Part shown: piece by piece, positions 42,758 to 51,064 of the stretch
Layout: every line of letters starts with the position of its first letter
Position numbering within the stretch: the first letter of the stretch is position 1
Origin: Actinophytocola xinjiangensis
GTDB taxonomy: Bacteria > Actinomycetota > Actinomycetes > Mycobacteriales > Pseudonocardiaceae
Assembly: GCF_001921215.1 (NCBI RefSeq)
Contig: NZ_MSIF01000010.1
Coordinates: forward strand, 124,001 to 188,000
Reading direction: 5' to 3'
Length of the DNA stretch: 64,000 bases
Program-made: the position numbers and the translations under genes
The notes under the pieces: generated by a model
The model's input: only the letters and a program-made list of their open reading frames with translations
Told to the model about the DNA's origin: nothing
Database searches by the model: none

Positions 42758-45700
42758 GGTTCCAGTCGTCGCCGCTGCCCCGCTGGCCCGACCCCGACGG
42801 CCGGGGTGCCGGCGAGGTCGTCGAGGTCGTGGCGGCCGAGGTCACCGAGGCGTTGACCGCGCTCGCCGCCCGCTGGTCGGTGACCGAACCGGTGCTGCTG
42901 CTGGCCGTGCACGCCAAGGTCGTCGCCGCGCTCACCGGCGACCCGACCGTGATCACCAGTCACCGCACCGGCACCGGGCCGGCCACCCCGGTCAGCGTCG
43001 AGGTCCGCGACGGCAGCTGGGCGGAGCTGGTCGCCTCGGCCGCCGCCGCCCGCACCCTGCCGGCCGCCGACACCCGCGCGGAGACCGTGCTGGACACCGC
43101 CGGCGGCGAACCGGACCTCACCGAGCACGAGCTGCTGGCGGTGTCCTGCGAGCCCCTGGACGACATGCTGCGGCTGCGGGTGCGCCACCGCGCCGGCGCC
43201 GTCGGCGCCGACCAGGCCCAGCGGATCGCCGGCTACTACGGGACCGCGCTGCGCGCCCTGACCAGCGACCCCGACGCCGACCACCGCGCCGAGCGGCTGA
43301 TCTCGGCCAGGGAGTACACCGCCCAGATCGACTCGGTGCGCGAACGCCCGCTGCCGCCGGTGCGCACCCACGAGGTGTTCGAGCGGATCGTGGCGCGGCT
43401 GCCCGACGCCGTGGCAGCGCAGCACCGCGACCAGCGCCTGACCTACCGGGAGTTGAACGCCCGCGCCAACCGGGTCGCCCGGGGCCTGCGCGCGCGGGGC
43501 GTGCGGGCCGAGGACGTCGTCGCCGTGGTCACCGAACGCGACCTCGACTGGCTGGTCGCCGTGCTGGCGATCTTCAAGGCCGGCGCCGTGTACCTGCCGG
43601 TCGAGCCGCACTTCCCGGCCGACCGGATGGCCACCATGCTGCGTGCCAGCGAGTGCCGCTTCGTGCTCACCGAGATGGCCAGCACCACGAACCTGACGGT
43701 CGCGCTGGCCTCCACCGGCGGCCCGGTCCCGATCCTCGTCGCCGGCGAATACGCCGGCGACGGCGACGCCACCGACCTGGGCGTGGAGGTCGGCGAGCAC
43801 CAGCTGGCCTACGTGTACTTCACCTCCGGGTCCACCGGGGCGCCCAAGGGCGCGATGTGCGAGCACGCCGGCATGCTCAACCACCTGTTCGCCAAGATCG
43901 ACGACCTGGGCATCCGCGAGGGCCAGGTCGTCGCCCAGACCGCGCCGCAGTGCTTCGACATCTCGCTGTGGCAGCTGGTGGCGCCGCTGCTGGTCGGCGG
44001 GCGCACGCTGATCGTCGAGCAGGAGGCGGTGCTCGACGTCGAGCGCTACCTGGAGCGGGTGGTCGGCGGCGACGTCGAGGTGCTGCAGATGGTGCCCTCC
44101 TACCTGGAGGTCGTGCTCACCCAGCTCGAAGCGCACCCGACGTCGCTGGGCCGGCTGCGCTGCGTGTCGGTGACCGGCGAGGCGATCAAGGTGGAGCTGG
44201 CGGCCCGCTGGTTCGCCAGCTACCCCGACATCGCGCTGGTCAACGCCTACGGCCTGACCGAGACCTCCGACGACACCAACCACGAGGTGCTGCGCTCGGT
44301 GCCCGCGCACGACAGCGTCCCGCTGGGCCGCCCGGTCGCCAACATCGGCGTGTACGTGGTGGACGACCGGCTGGAGCCGGTGCCGCTGGGCGCGCCGGGC
44401 GAGATCGTGTTCTCCGGGCTGTGCGTCGGCCGCGGCTACATCAACGACGAGACCCGCACCCGGGAGAGCTTCGTCGACGACCCGCACCGCCCGGGCACCC
44501 GGCTCTACCGCTCCGGCGACTTCGGCCGCTGGCTGCCCGGCGGCACGCTCGGCTTCGCCGGCCGGCGCGACGCGCAGGTCAAGATCCGCGGCTTTCGCAT
44601 CGAGATCGGCGAGATCGACAACCAGCTGCTGCGGGTGCCCGGGGTCGCCGACGCGGCCGTCGTGGTCACCGAGTCGCCCGGCGGGGACAAGCAGCTGGTG
44701 GCGTTCTTCGCCGCCCGGGACACGCTTACCGGCGACGACGTGCGCGCCGCCCTGGCCGAGACGCTGCCCGAGTACATGGTTCCGGTGCGCTGCCACCGGC
44801 TGCCGGCGATGCCGCTGACCGACAACGGCAAGATCGACAAGAAGCGGCTCGGCGTGCTCGCCGCCGAGCGGGAAAACGTCGTCGAAACGCCGGTCACCCC
44901 GACCGCGCGCCGCCTGGCGCGGGCCTGGGCCGACGTGCTGAAGGTCCCGGTCGACCGGGTCGGCCTGCGCGAGAACTTCTTCGAACTGGGCGGCACGTCG
45001 CTGTCGGCCGTGCGGCTGGTGATCGCCGTCGACCGCTGGTTCTCGCTGACCGAGCTGACCGAACACCCGGTGCTCGCCGACCTGGCCGAGGTGCTGGAGC
45101 GCCGCACCGACGGCCCGGCCACCGCCGTCACCACCGCGACCGGCTTCGACGTCCGCCGCGCTGACCGGCGCCCCCCTGTCGTCGAGGCCGACACCGCCCC
45201 CGGCAGCGCCGTGGACTGGGTGAGCGAGAACCTGGAGGCGCTGCGCGCGGTGGTCGCCGCCGACGGCGCGGTGCTGGTGCGCGGCCTGGGCATCAAGGAC
45301 GCCGCCCAGGTCGCCGACGTGAGCCGTGCTGTGGCCGGCGCCCCGGTGCCCGAACGGGAGGGTTTCGCGCCCCGCCAGCTCCTGACCGAGGGCGTGTACT
45401 CGTCCTCGGAGTGGCCGGCCGACCAGCCGATGTGCATGCACCACGAGCTGAGCTACGCCCTGGAGTTCCCGAGCCTGATGGTCATGGGCTGTGTGCGTGC
45501 CCCGGCCGGCGGCGGCGTGACCGGCCTGGCCGACACCCGCGACGTGCTCGCCGCGCTGCCGGCCGAGATCGTCGACCGGTTCGAGCGCACCGGCTGGCTG
45601 CTGGCCCGCAACTACAACGGCCTGGTGGGCGTGCCGTGGTCGACGGCCTTCGGCGTGACCGAGCGCGCCGAGGTCGAACAGTACTGTCGCGCCAACCAGA

Positions 45701-46119
45701 TCGAGTTCACCTGGGACGGTGACGGGCTGCGGACCCGGCAGCGCCGGGCGGCGATCCTGCACCACCCGGTCACCGGCGAACGCTGCTGGTTCAACCAGAT
45801 CGCCTTCCTCAACGAGGGGACACTCGACCCGGACGTCCGCGAGTTCCTGACCGCCCAGTTCGGCCGGGACGGGTTGCCGTTCAACAGCCTCTACGGCGAC
45901 GGCACGCCCATCGAGGCGGACACCGTGGAGACCATCAACGCCGTCTACGAGTCGGTCACCCAACGCGAACCGTGGTGCGACGGCGACCTGATGATCGTGG
46001 ACAACATCCGGATGGCTCACAGCCGTGAGCCCTACACCGGCCAGCGCGAGGTGCTCGTGTCGATGGCGGGCCCGGTCCGCCTCGCCGACTGCCGCCCGGC
46101 CTTGGAGGACCTGACATGA
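42754..46119 (+). CDS. Stand-alone NRPS protein: partial C - A - T - TauD-like oxygenase
   Basis: The 1121-residue protein begins with about 190 residues like the C-terminal half of a condensation domain (LLLAVHAKVVAALTGD). A complete adenylation domain follows: YFTSGSTGAPKGA (about 353), NAYGLTETSDD, LYRSGDFGRW and DNGKIDKK. The carrier Ser749 lies in FFELGGTSLSAV. The C-terminal Fe(II)/2-oxoglutarate domain has HHE near 895-897 and a distal His in MAHSREPY, resembling SyrP. Aligned to GrsA, the pocket reads D-I-W-Q-S-T-A-D-D-K; two acidic residues suit a cationic amino acid. Neighbouring Dap genes suggest activation and beta-hydroxylation of 2,3-diaminopropionate, possibly for loading other modules. 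Confidence 0.85.
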   Translation: MRFQSSPLPRWPDPDGRGAGEVVEVVAAEVTEALTALAARWSVTEPVLLLAVHAKVVAALTGDPTVITSHRTGTGPATPVSVEVRDGSWAELVASAAAARTLPAADTRAETVLDTAGGEPDLTEHELLAVSCEPLDDMLRLRVRHRAGAVGADQAQRIAGYYGTALRALTSDPDADHRAERLISAREYTAQIDSVRERPLPPVRTHEVFERIVARLPDAVAAQHRDQRLTYRELNARANRVARGLRARGVRAEDVVAVVTERDLDWLVAVLAIFKAGAVYLPVEPHFPADRMATMLRASECRFVLTEMASTTNLTVALASTGGPVPILVAGEYAGDGDATDLGVEVGEHQLAYVYFTSGSTGAPKGAMCEHAGMLNHLFAKIDDLGIREGQVVAQTAPQCFDISLWQLVAPLLVGGRTLIVEQEAVLDVERYLERVVGGDVEVLQMVPSYLEVVLTQLEAHPTSLGRLRCVSVTGEAIKVELAARWFASYPDIALVNAYGLTETSDDTNHEVLRSVPAHDSVPLGRPVANIGVYVVDDRLEPVPLGAPGEIVFSGLCVGRGYINDETRTRESFVDDPHRPGTRLYRSGDFGRWLPGGTLGFAGRRDAQVKIRGFRIEIGEIDNQLLRVPGVADAAVVVTESPGGDKQLVAFFAARDTLTGDDVRAALAETLPEYMVPVRCHRLPAMPLTDNGKIDKKRLGVLAAERENVVETPVTPTARRLARAWADVLKVPVDRVGLRENFFELGGTSLSAVRLVIAVDRWFSLTELTEHPVLADLAEVLERRTDGPATAVTTATGFDVRRADRRPPVVEADTAPGSAVDWVSENLEALRAVVAADGAVLVRGLGIKDAAQVADVSRAVAGAPVPEREGFAPRQLLTEGVYSSSEWPADQPMCMHHELSYALEFPSLMVMGCVRAPAGGGVTGLADTRDVLAALPAEIVDRFERTGWLLARNYNGLVGVPWSTAFGVTERAEVEQYCRANQIEFTWDGDGLRTRQRRAAILHHPVTGERCWFNQIAFLNEGTLDPDVREFLTAQFGRDGLPFNSLYGDGTPIEADTVETINAVYESVTQREPWCDGDLMIVDNIRMAHSREPYTGQREVLVSMAGPVRLADCRPALEDLT

Positions 46120-47147
46120 CAGCGCCATCGTTCGCCGTGATCTCCGGTGCGCAGGTGCACGCCGCGTTGGCCGGCCAGGAGAAGTACCTGGTCGAGCTGG
46201 TGGAGCAGGCGTACCGGATCCACGGTGGCGGGGACACGGTGAACCCGCCGTCCTACTTCCTGCGGTTCCCGGACCGGCCGTCCTCGCGGATCATCGCGCT
46301 GCCGGCGTCGATCGGCGGCTCGGTCGGCACCGACGGCCTCAAGTGGATCTCCAGCTTCCCGGAGAACATCCACAACGGACTCCCGAGGGCGTCGGCGGTG
46401 CTGATCCTCAACGACCGGGACACCGGTTACCCGTACGCCTGCCTGGAGAGTTCGATCATCAGCGCGGTGCGGACCGCGGCGTCGGCGGCACTGGCCGCCG
46501 ACCGGCTCAGCCGCGAGCGCGGCCGGCCGGTGAGCGTCGGGTTCGTCGGCACCGGGCTGATCGCCCGCTACATCAGGTCGTTCCTCGTCGGCTCGGGTTT
46601 CCGCTTCGAGCGCACCGGCGTGTACGACCTGTCGACCGCCCAGGCGCAGAGCTTCCGCGACAACGTCACCGAGTCCGCCGTGGACGGTGAGGTCACGGTG
46701 CACACCAGCGCCGAGGACCTGATCCGCTCGGCCGACCTGGTGGTGTTCGCCACCGTCGCCGGCGAGCCGCACGTGCACGACCCGTCCTGGTTCGCGCACA
46801 ACCCGTTGGTGCTCAACGTGTCCCTGCGCGACCTGTCCCCGGAGGTCATCCTGGCGTCGGCGAACGTCGTCGACGACGTCGAGCACTGCCTGAAGGCCAA
46901 CACCTCGGTCCACCTGACCGAGCAGCGGGTGGGCCACCGCGACTTTCTCGACGGCACCCTCCACGACGTGCTGACCGGCCGGGTGCCGGTGCCGGCCGAC
47001 CGGCCGGTGGTGTTCTCCCCGTTCGGCCTGGGGGTGCTGGACCTCGCGGTCGGCCGGCACGTCTACGACCAGGTCGGCGAACGCGGCGAACTGGCCGTGG
47101 TGCCGGACTTCTTCTTCGACCTGGACCGCCACGGCCGGGGTGCCTGA
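46116..47147 (+). CDS. sbnB: SbnB-like dehydrogenase for L-2,3-diaminopropionate (ornithine cyclodeaminase family)
   Basis: The 343-residue protein has the ornithine cyclodeaminase/mu-crystallin fold, with GLPRASAVLILNDRDTGYP and an NAD site FVGTGLIARYI. In this family SbnB oxidatively hydrolyses N-(1-amino-1-carboxy-2-ethyl)-glutamate to 2-oxoglutarate and L-Dap. The call rests on the adjacent SbnA-like gene, encoded next with an 8-nt overlap; alone it could be a proline-forming cyclodeaminase. It is coupled by ATGA to the A-T-oxygenase gene, placing Dap supply next to its probable user. Confidence 0.85.
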   Translation: MTAPSFAVISGAQVHAALAGQEKYLVELVEQAYRIHGGGDTVNPPSYFLRFPDRPSSRIIALPASIGGSVGTDGLKWISSFPENIHNGLPRASAVLILNDRDTGYPYACLESSIISAVRTAASAALAADRLSRERGRPVSVGFVGTGLIARYIRSFLVGSGFRFERTGVYDLSTAQAQSFRDNVTESAVDGEVTVHTSAEDLIRSADLVVFATVAGEPHVHDPSWFAHNPLVLNVSLRDLSPEVILASANVVDDVEHCLKANTSVHLTEQRVGHRDFLDGTLHDVLTGRVPVPADRPVVFSPFGLGVLDLAVGRHVYDQVGERGELAVVPDFFFDLDRHGRGA

Positions 47148-48138
47148 CGTGCCGGTGATCAGCGCGCCGTACGAGTACAACGAGGACGACCTGTACGTCG
47201 ACCTGGACGCGGTGCTCGGGGTGCCGGTCCTGCTCAAGTGCGAGGGCTTCAACTTCGCCGGCTCGATCAAGCTGAAGGCGGCGGTGGAGATGGTCACCGC
47301 CGCCGAACGCGACGGCCACCTGGTCCCCGGCTCGGTGATCGTCGAGTCGTCGTCGGGCAACCTCGGTGTGGCGCTGGCGGTCGTCGCGGCCAGCAAGGGC
47401 TACGAGTTCCTCTGCGTGACCGACGTGCGCTGCAACCTGTCCACCAAACGGATGATCGAGTCCCTGGGTGGGCGCGTCCACACCATCGTCGACCCCGATG
47501 AGGAAAGCGGATTCCTGGGCGCGCGCATGGCCTACGTCCGCCGCCTGTGCGACCAGGACTCGACGTACGTGTGGCTCAACCAGTACCGCAACACCAACAA
47601 CTGGCGGTCCCACTTCCGGGTGACGGCGCCGGCGATCGCCCGCCGCTGGCCGGACCTGTCGGTCCTGTTCGTCGGCGCCGGCACGACCGGCACCCTGATG
47701 GGCTGTGCCCGGTACTTCCGCACCCACCGCCCGGGCGTACGGGTGGTGGCGGTGGACAGTCTGGGTTCGGTCACCTTCGGCGCCCCGCCCGCACGCCGGA
47801 TGATCCCCGGCCTGGGCACCAGCGTCCGCCCGCCGCTGGTGGACGAGTCCTGGATCGACGAGGTCGTGTACGTGTCAGAGCCCGAGACGGTCCGCACGTG
47901 CTACCAACTGGCGGCCCGGGGCTTCCTGTTCGGCGGCTCCACCGGCACGGTCGTGTCGGGGGCGCGCCGCTGGCTGGAGGCCAACCCCGGCCGCCACAAC
48001 CGGGTGGCGGTGGCGATAGCCCCCGACCTGGGCGAGCGCTACCTGGACTCGATCTACCAACGCAACTGGGTGACCGACCTGTACGGCGAGGACGTCATGG
48101 AGCCAGCCCTCGCGTCGGACCTGGGGAAGGGGATCTGA
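47140..48138 (+). CDS. sbnA: SbnA-like PLP enzyme for L-2,3-diaminopropionate (cysteine synthase family)
   Basis: The 332-residue fold-type II PLP protein has the Schiff-base Lys44 in FAGSIKLKAA, the substrate loop VESSSGNLGVALA and the phosphate-binding GAGTTGTLMG. SbnA condenses O-phosphoserine with glutamate to the N-linked intermediate that SbnB cleaves to Dap. Similar enzymes make cysteine, but the pairing with an SbnB homologue is diagnostic of Dap supply in siderophore and peptide antibiotic clusters. GTG 47140 overlaps the previous gene; GTG 47149 is an alternative. Confidence 0.88.
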   Translation: MPDVPVISAPYEYNEDDLYVDLDAVLGVPVLLKCEGFNFAGSIKLKAAVEMVTAAERDGHLVPGSVIVESSSGNLGVALAVVAASKGYEFLCVTDVRCNLSTKRMIESLGGRVHTIVDPDEESGFLGARMAYVRRLCDQDSTYVWLNQYRNTNNWRSHFRVTAPAIARRWPDLSVLFVGAGTTGTLMGCARYFRTHRPGVRVVAVDSLGSVTFGAPPARRMIPGLGTSVRPPLVDESWIDEVVYVSEPETVRTCYQLAARGFLFGGSTGTVVSGARRWLEANPGRHNRVAVAIAPDLGERYLDSIYQRNWVTDLYGEDVMEPALASDLGKGI

Positions 48139-48139
48139 C

Positions 48140-49279
48140 ATGCCAACACCGTTCACCATCGCCGTGGACCAGTCCGTGCTGGACGACCTGCGCCACCGCC
48201 TGACCCACACCCGCCTGCCCAGCACGGTCGCGGGTTCCGGTTGGCGCTACGGCACCGACGTCGAGTACCTGCGCGACCTGGTGGACCACTGGCTCCACCG
48301 CTACGACTGGCGCGCCGCCGAACGCGCCCTCAACACGATGCCCCAGTACACGGCGGACATCAACGGCACCCCACTGCACTACGTCCACGCCAGGGGCAAG
48401 GGCCCCGCCCCCCTCCCGCTGCTGTTCAGCCACGGCTGGGCCGACTCCTTCTGGTCAGTCCACAAGATCATCGGCCCGCTGACCGACCCGGCCGCCCACG
48501 GCGGCGACCCTGCCGACGCGTTCGACGTGGTGGCCCCCAGCCTCCCCGGCTTCGGCTTCTCCCCGGACCCCGCCCGCACCGGCGTGGACGGCGCCCACGT
48601 CGCCGACCTGCTCGCCACGTTGATGAACACCCTCGGCTACCCGCGCTACGGCCTCCAGGGCGGCGACTGGGGTTCGCGCCTGGTCAGCACCCTGGCCCAC
48701 CGGCATCCGTCGGCGGCGCTTGGCCTGCACCTGAACCTGTGCCTGCTGATGCCCGACCTTGGCGCGTCCAGCACCCCCCTGACCCCCGCCGAACGCCGCT
48801 ACGTGGCGACGTTGCAGCAGTGGCAGGCGACCGAAGGCGCGTACCTGGCGGTGCAGAACACCAAACCCCAGTCCCTGGCGGTAGGCCTCAACGACTCCCC
48901 GGCCGGCCTGGCCGCCTGGATCCTCCAGGGCTTCCACGCCTACAGCGACGGCGGCCTGGACAAGGCGTTCACCAAGGACGAACTCCTCACCAACCTGATG
49001 ATCTACTGGGTGACCGGCACCGTGAACTCGTCGATGCGCCTGTACTACGAGGGGGAACGGGAGAACATGCGCTACCCCCGCATCGAAACCCCCACCGCCT
49101 TCGCCAACTTCCCCGCCGAGATGTTCCGCCCACCCCGCGAATGGGCCGAACGCCTCTACAACGTCCAACGCTGGACCAACCTCCCCCGAGGCGGCCACTT
49201 CGCGGCGGTCGAGGCTCCCGAGCTACTGGTCGAGGACCTCCGCGCCTTCTTCCGCCCCCTGCGAGGCACGCCCAGGTAG
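48140..49279 (+). CDS. Epoxide hydrolase-like alpha/beta hydrolase with EHN domain
   Basis: The 379-residue protein has the epoxide hydrolase N-terminal lid (FTIAVDQSVLDDLRHRLTHT ... YLRDLVDHW), the oxyanion loop FSHGWADSFW, nucleophile Asp176 in GGDWGS and the late His in PRGGHFAAVEAPELL. The microsomal-type epoxide hydrolases open epoxides to diols through an ester at that Asp. It starts 1 bp after the SbnA-like gene and is the last gene before the CRISPR array. A P450-made epoxide on the polyene or cinnamoyl chain would be a reasonable substrate. Confidence 0.88.
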   Translation: MPTPFTIAVDQSVLDDLRHRLTHTRLPSTVAGSGWRYGTDVEYLRDLVDHWLHRYDWRAAERALNTMPQYTADINGTPLHYVHARGKGPAPLPLLFSHGWADSFWSVHKIIGPLTDPAAHGGDPADAFDVVAPSLPGFGFSPDPARTGVDGAHVADLLATLMNTLGYPRYGLQGGDWGSRLVSTLAHRHPSAALGLHLNLCLLMPDLGASSTPLTPAERRYVATLQQWQATEGAYLAVQNTKPQSLAVGLNDSPAGLAAWILQGFHAYSDGGLDKAFTKDELLTNLMIYWVTGTVNSSMRLYYEGERENMRYPRIETPTAFANFPAEMFRPPREWAERLYNVQRWTNLPRGGHFAAVEAPELLVEDLRAFFRPLRGTPR

Positions 49280-49305
49280 GCGTGACCCCGCCGACCGCGT
49301 ACCGG

Positions 49306-49697
49306 AGACCAGCCCCGCTCACGCGGGGACGACGTGGACGGTTGGTTTCGACCGGTGCGCGTGGCGGGACCAGCCCCGCTCGCGCGGGGACGACATCCCG
49401 ACATGGGAACTGCCCTGCGCGGACGGGGGACCAGCCCCGCTCGCGCAGGGACGACGAGGCGTCCCTGATCGTGCGCTGCCCGCTGGGGGACCAGCCCCGC
49501 TCGCGCGGGGACGACCCACCGGAACTGGCGGTGTAGAAACCCACGGTGGGATCAGCCCCGCGCGCGGGGACGACGGTCCGCGCCGACCAGGCCCTGCCCA
49601 CGTTCAAGGGATCAGCCCCGCGCGCGCGGGGACGACGTAGCAGCTGGTGGAGCTGTGCTCCCGGGGGAGGGATCAGCCCCGCGCGCGCGGGGACGAC
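49306..49697 (-). CRISPR. Seven-repeat CRISPR array, type I-E-like, without cas genes in view
   Basis: Seven repeats occur at 49306, 49367, 49428, 49488, 49549, 49609 and 49670, each 28 nt except the 26-nt copy at 49549. They are separated by six unrelated spacers of 32-34 nt (33, 33, 32, 33, 34, 33). The repeat on the minus strand reads GTCGTCCCCGCGCGAGCGGG then GCTGGTCC, with the hairpin of type I-E repeats. The three right-hand copies carry GATCAG and a CGCGCGCG centre in place of GACCAG and CGCTCGCG. The AT-richer flank on the right supports leftward transcription. No cas gene is in the window. Confidence 0.95.
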
Positions 49698-49852
49698 GCT
49701 TTCTGAGCTGGGATGATACGGCGGTACCGACCATTCCAGCATCACTTTCACATCTTTTCCTCGGGTGTTGAATGGTGGGCTCGGTCAGTTGAGGGAACCG
49801 GTCCAGCGCTGAGCGCCGCATCCAGGTGTGAGCGGGGCCGTCGCGGGCAGTG
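49698..49852 (-). promoter_or_regulatory. Probable CRISPR leader
   Basis: The 155 bp right of the last repeat contain an AT-rich run (for example ATCACTTTCACATCTTTTCC near 49740-49760) unusual for this window. They lie on the side from which a minus-strand crRNA precursor would start. The part nearest 49853 also serves as the P450 3' region. Nothing else is recognisable there. Confidence 0.5.
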
Positions 49853-51064
49853 TCAGATTTCGACCGGGACGGAGACCAGGGGGCGCACGCTGATGCCTGG
49901 TGCGTGCCGCAGCTGTTCCGCCGGGATCGCCAACCGTAGTGTCGGGAAGCGGGTGAACAGCTTGGAGATCGCGATTTCCGCCTGGGCCTTGGCCAGGTGC
50001 GATCCGAGGCACCGGTGGATCCCGTACCCCCAGCTCACGTGCTGGGCCCGGGGTCGGTCCAGGTCCAGTTCGTGGGGGCACACCGGGAACTGCTCGGTGT
50101 CCCGGTTCGCCGACGCCAACGACATGATCACCAGTTCGCCGGCCGGGATCGTCACTCCACCCAGTTCGACGGGGGCGGTCGTCACCCGTTGCAGCGCGCT
50201 GTTGACGGGGGACAGGTAGCGCACCAGTTCCTCGATGACCTGCGGTGCGGTCGACGGGTCGGCGACCAGACGCGCGCGCGGTTCGGGGTGGGTGAGCAGT
50301 GTCGCGGCGGCGCCGCTGAGGAGGTTGCGGGTGGTGTCGTTCCCGCCGATCATCAGGGCGAAGCTGGTGGACAGGATCTCCTCGTCGTTGAGGCGATGGT
50401 CACCGTCGGCCTGGATGAGGGCTGTGATGAGGTCCTCGCCGGGCGCCCGGTGGCGGTCGGCGATCAGGGCGCTCATGTAGTCGGACAGTTCGCGGGTGTT
50501 CTTGTCCAGCACACCGTCGGGGTCGGTGGGGTCGGTGTGCTGGACGATGTTGGACCACTGCAGGAACTTCGGCCAGTCGCTGTCCGGCACGCCCATCAGC
50601 TGCGCCACCGTGATGATCGGCAGCGGCTCGGCGAGGCTGGGCACCAGGTCGGCGCTGCCCTCGTCCTCGATCGCGTCCAGGATGTCGTCCACGGTGGACT
50701 CGATGCGTGGGCGCAGGCGCTCGACCCGGCGGTTGGTGAACGCGAAGCTGATCGCCCGGCGCAGCGGGGTGTGCCGGGGCGGGTCGGAGTTGGCCAGGTG
50801 GTGGCTGATCTCCGGCGCCGGCACCAGCTCCTTGCCGACCTGCGCCGACAGGGCCGCGTACAGGCGGTTGATGTCGCGGCTCATCCGGTCGTCGGCCAGG
50901 GCGGCGCGGACGTCGGTGTAGCGGGTCACCAGCCACGCGCGGGTGCCGTTGGGCGTGGTGATCTGGCAGACGGGCTGCTCCCGCCGGACGGTCTCCAGGA
51001 ACGGATACGGGTCCTGGGTGAACTCGTCGGTGAAGAACCAGTACTTCGACAGTGTGCGGGTCAT
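49853..51064 (-). CDS. Cytochrome P450 beside the NRPS genes
   Basis: The 403-residue P450 has the I-helix GGNDTTRN, EELVRY and the heme loop VSWGYGIHRCLGSHLAKA. The I-helix Gly-Gly-Asn-Asp form differs from the two upstream P450s (AGHETT), so it belongs to a different subgroup. P450s at this position in peptide clusters often hydroxylate or cross-link carrier-bound residues. ATG 51064 overlaps the stop of the preceding 173-aa gene, so the two are made together. It is transcribed away from the NRPS genes. Confidence 0.92.
   Translation of the reverse strand: MTRTLSKYWFFTDEFTQDPYPFLETVRREQPVCQITTPNGTRAWLVTRYTDVRAALADDRMSRDINRLYAALSAQVGKELVPAPEISHHLANSDPPRHTPLRRAISFAFTNRRVERLRPRIESTVDDILDAIEDEGSADLVPSLAEPLPIITVAQLMGVPDSDWPKFLQWSNIVQHTDPTDPDGVLDKNTRELSDYMSALIADRHRAPGEDLITALIQADGDHRLNDEEILSTSFALMIGGNDTTRNLLSGAAATLLTHPEPRARLVADPSTAPQVIEELVRYLSPVNSALQRVTTAPVELGGVTIPAGELVIMSLASANRDTEQFPVCPHELDLDRPRAQHVSWGYGIHRCLGSHLAKAQAEIAISKLFTRFPTLRLAIPAEQLRHAPGISVRPLVSVPVEI

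Noticed and set aside
42748-46128. An approximately 1126-codon minus-strand open frame opposite the A-T-oxygenase gene
   Set aside because: Same shadow pattern, with His/Arg/Val-rich repeats and no recognisable domain; the plus-strand protein has every expected motif.
49306-49697. Interpretation of the GC-rich repeat block as a string of terminators or a coding tandem repeat
   Set aside because: The spacing is regular (about 61 bp), the spacers are all different and 32-34 nt long, and the repeats match type I-E form, so CRISPR is the better explanation; apparent open frames there are chance.
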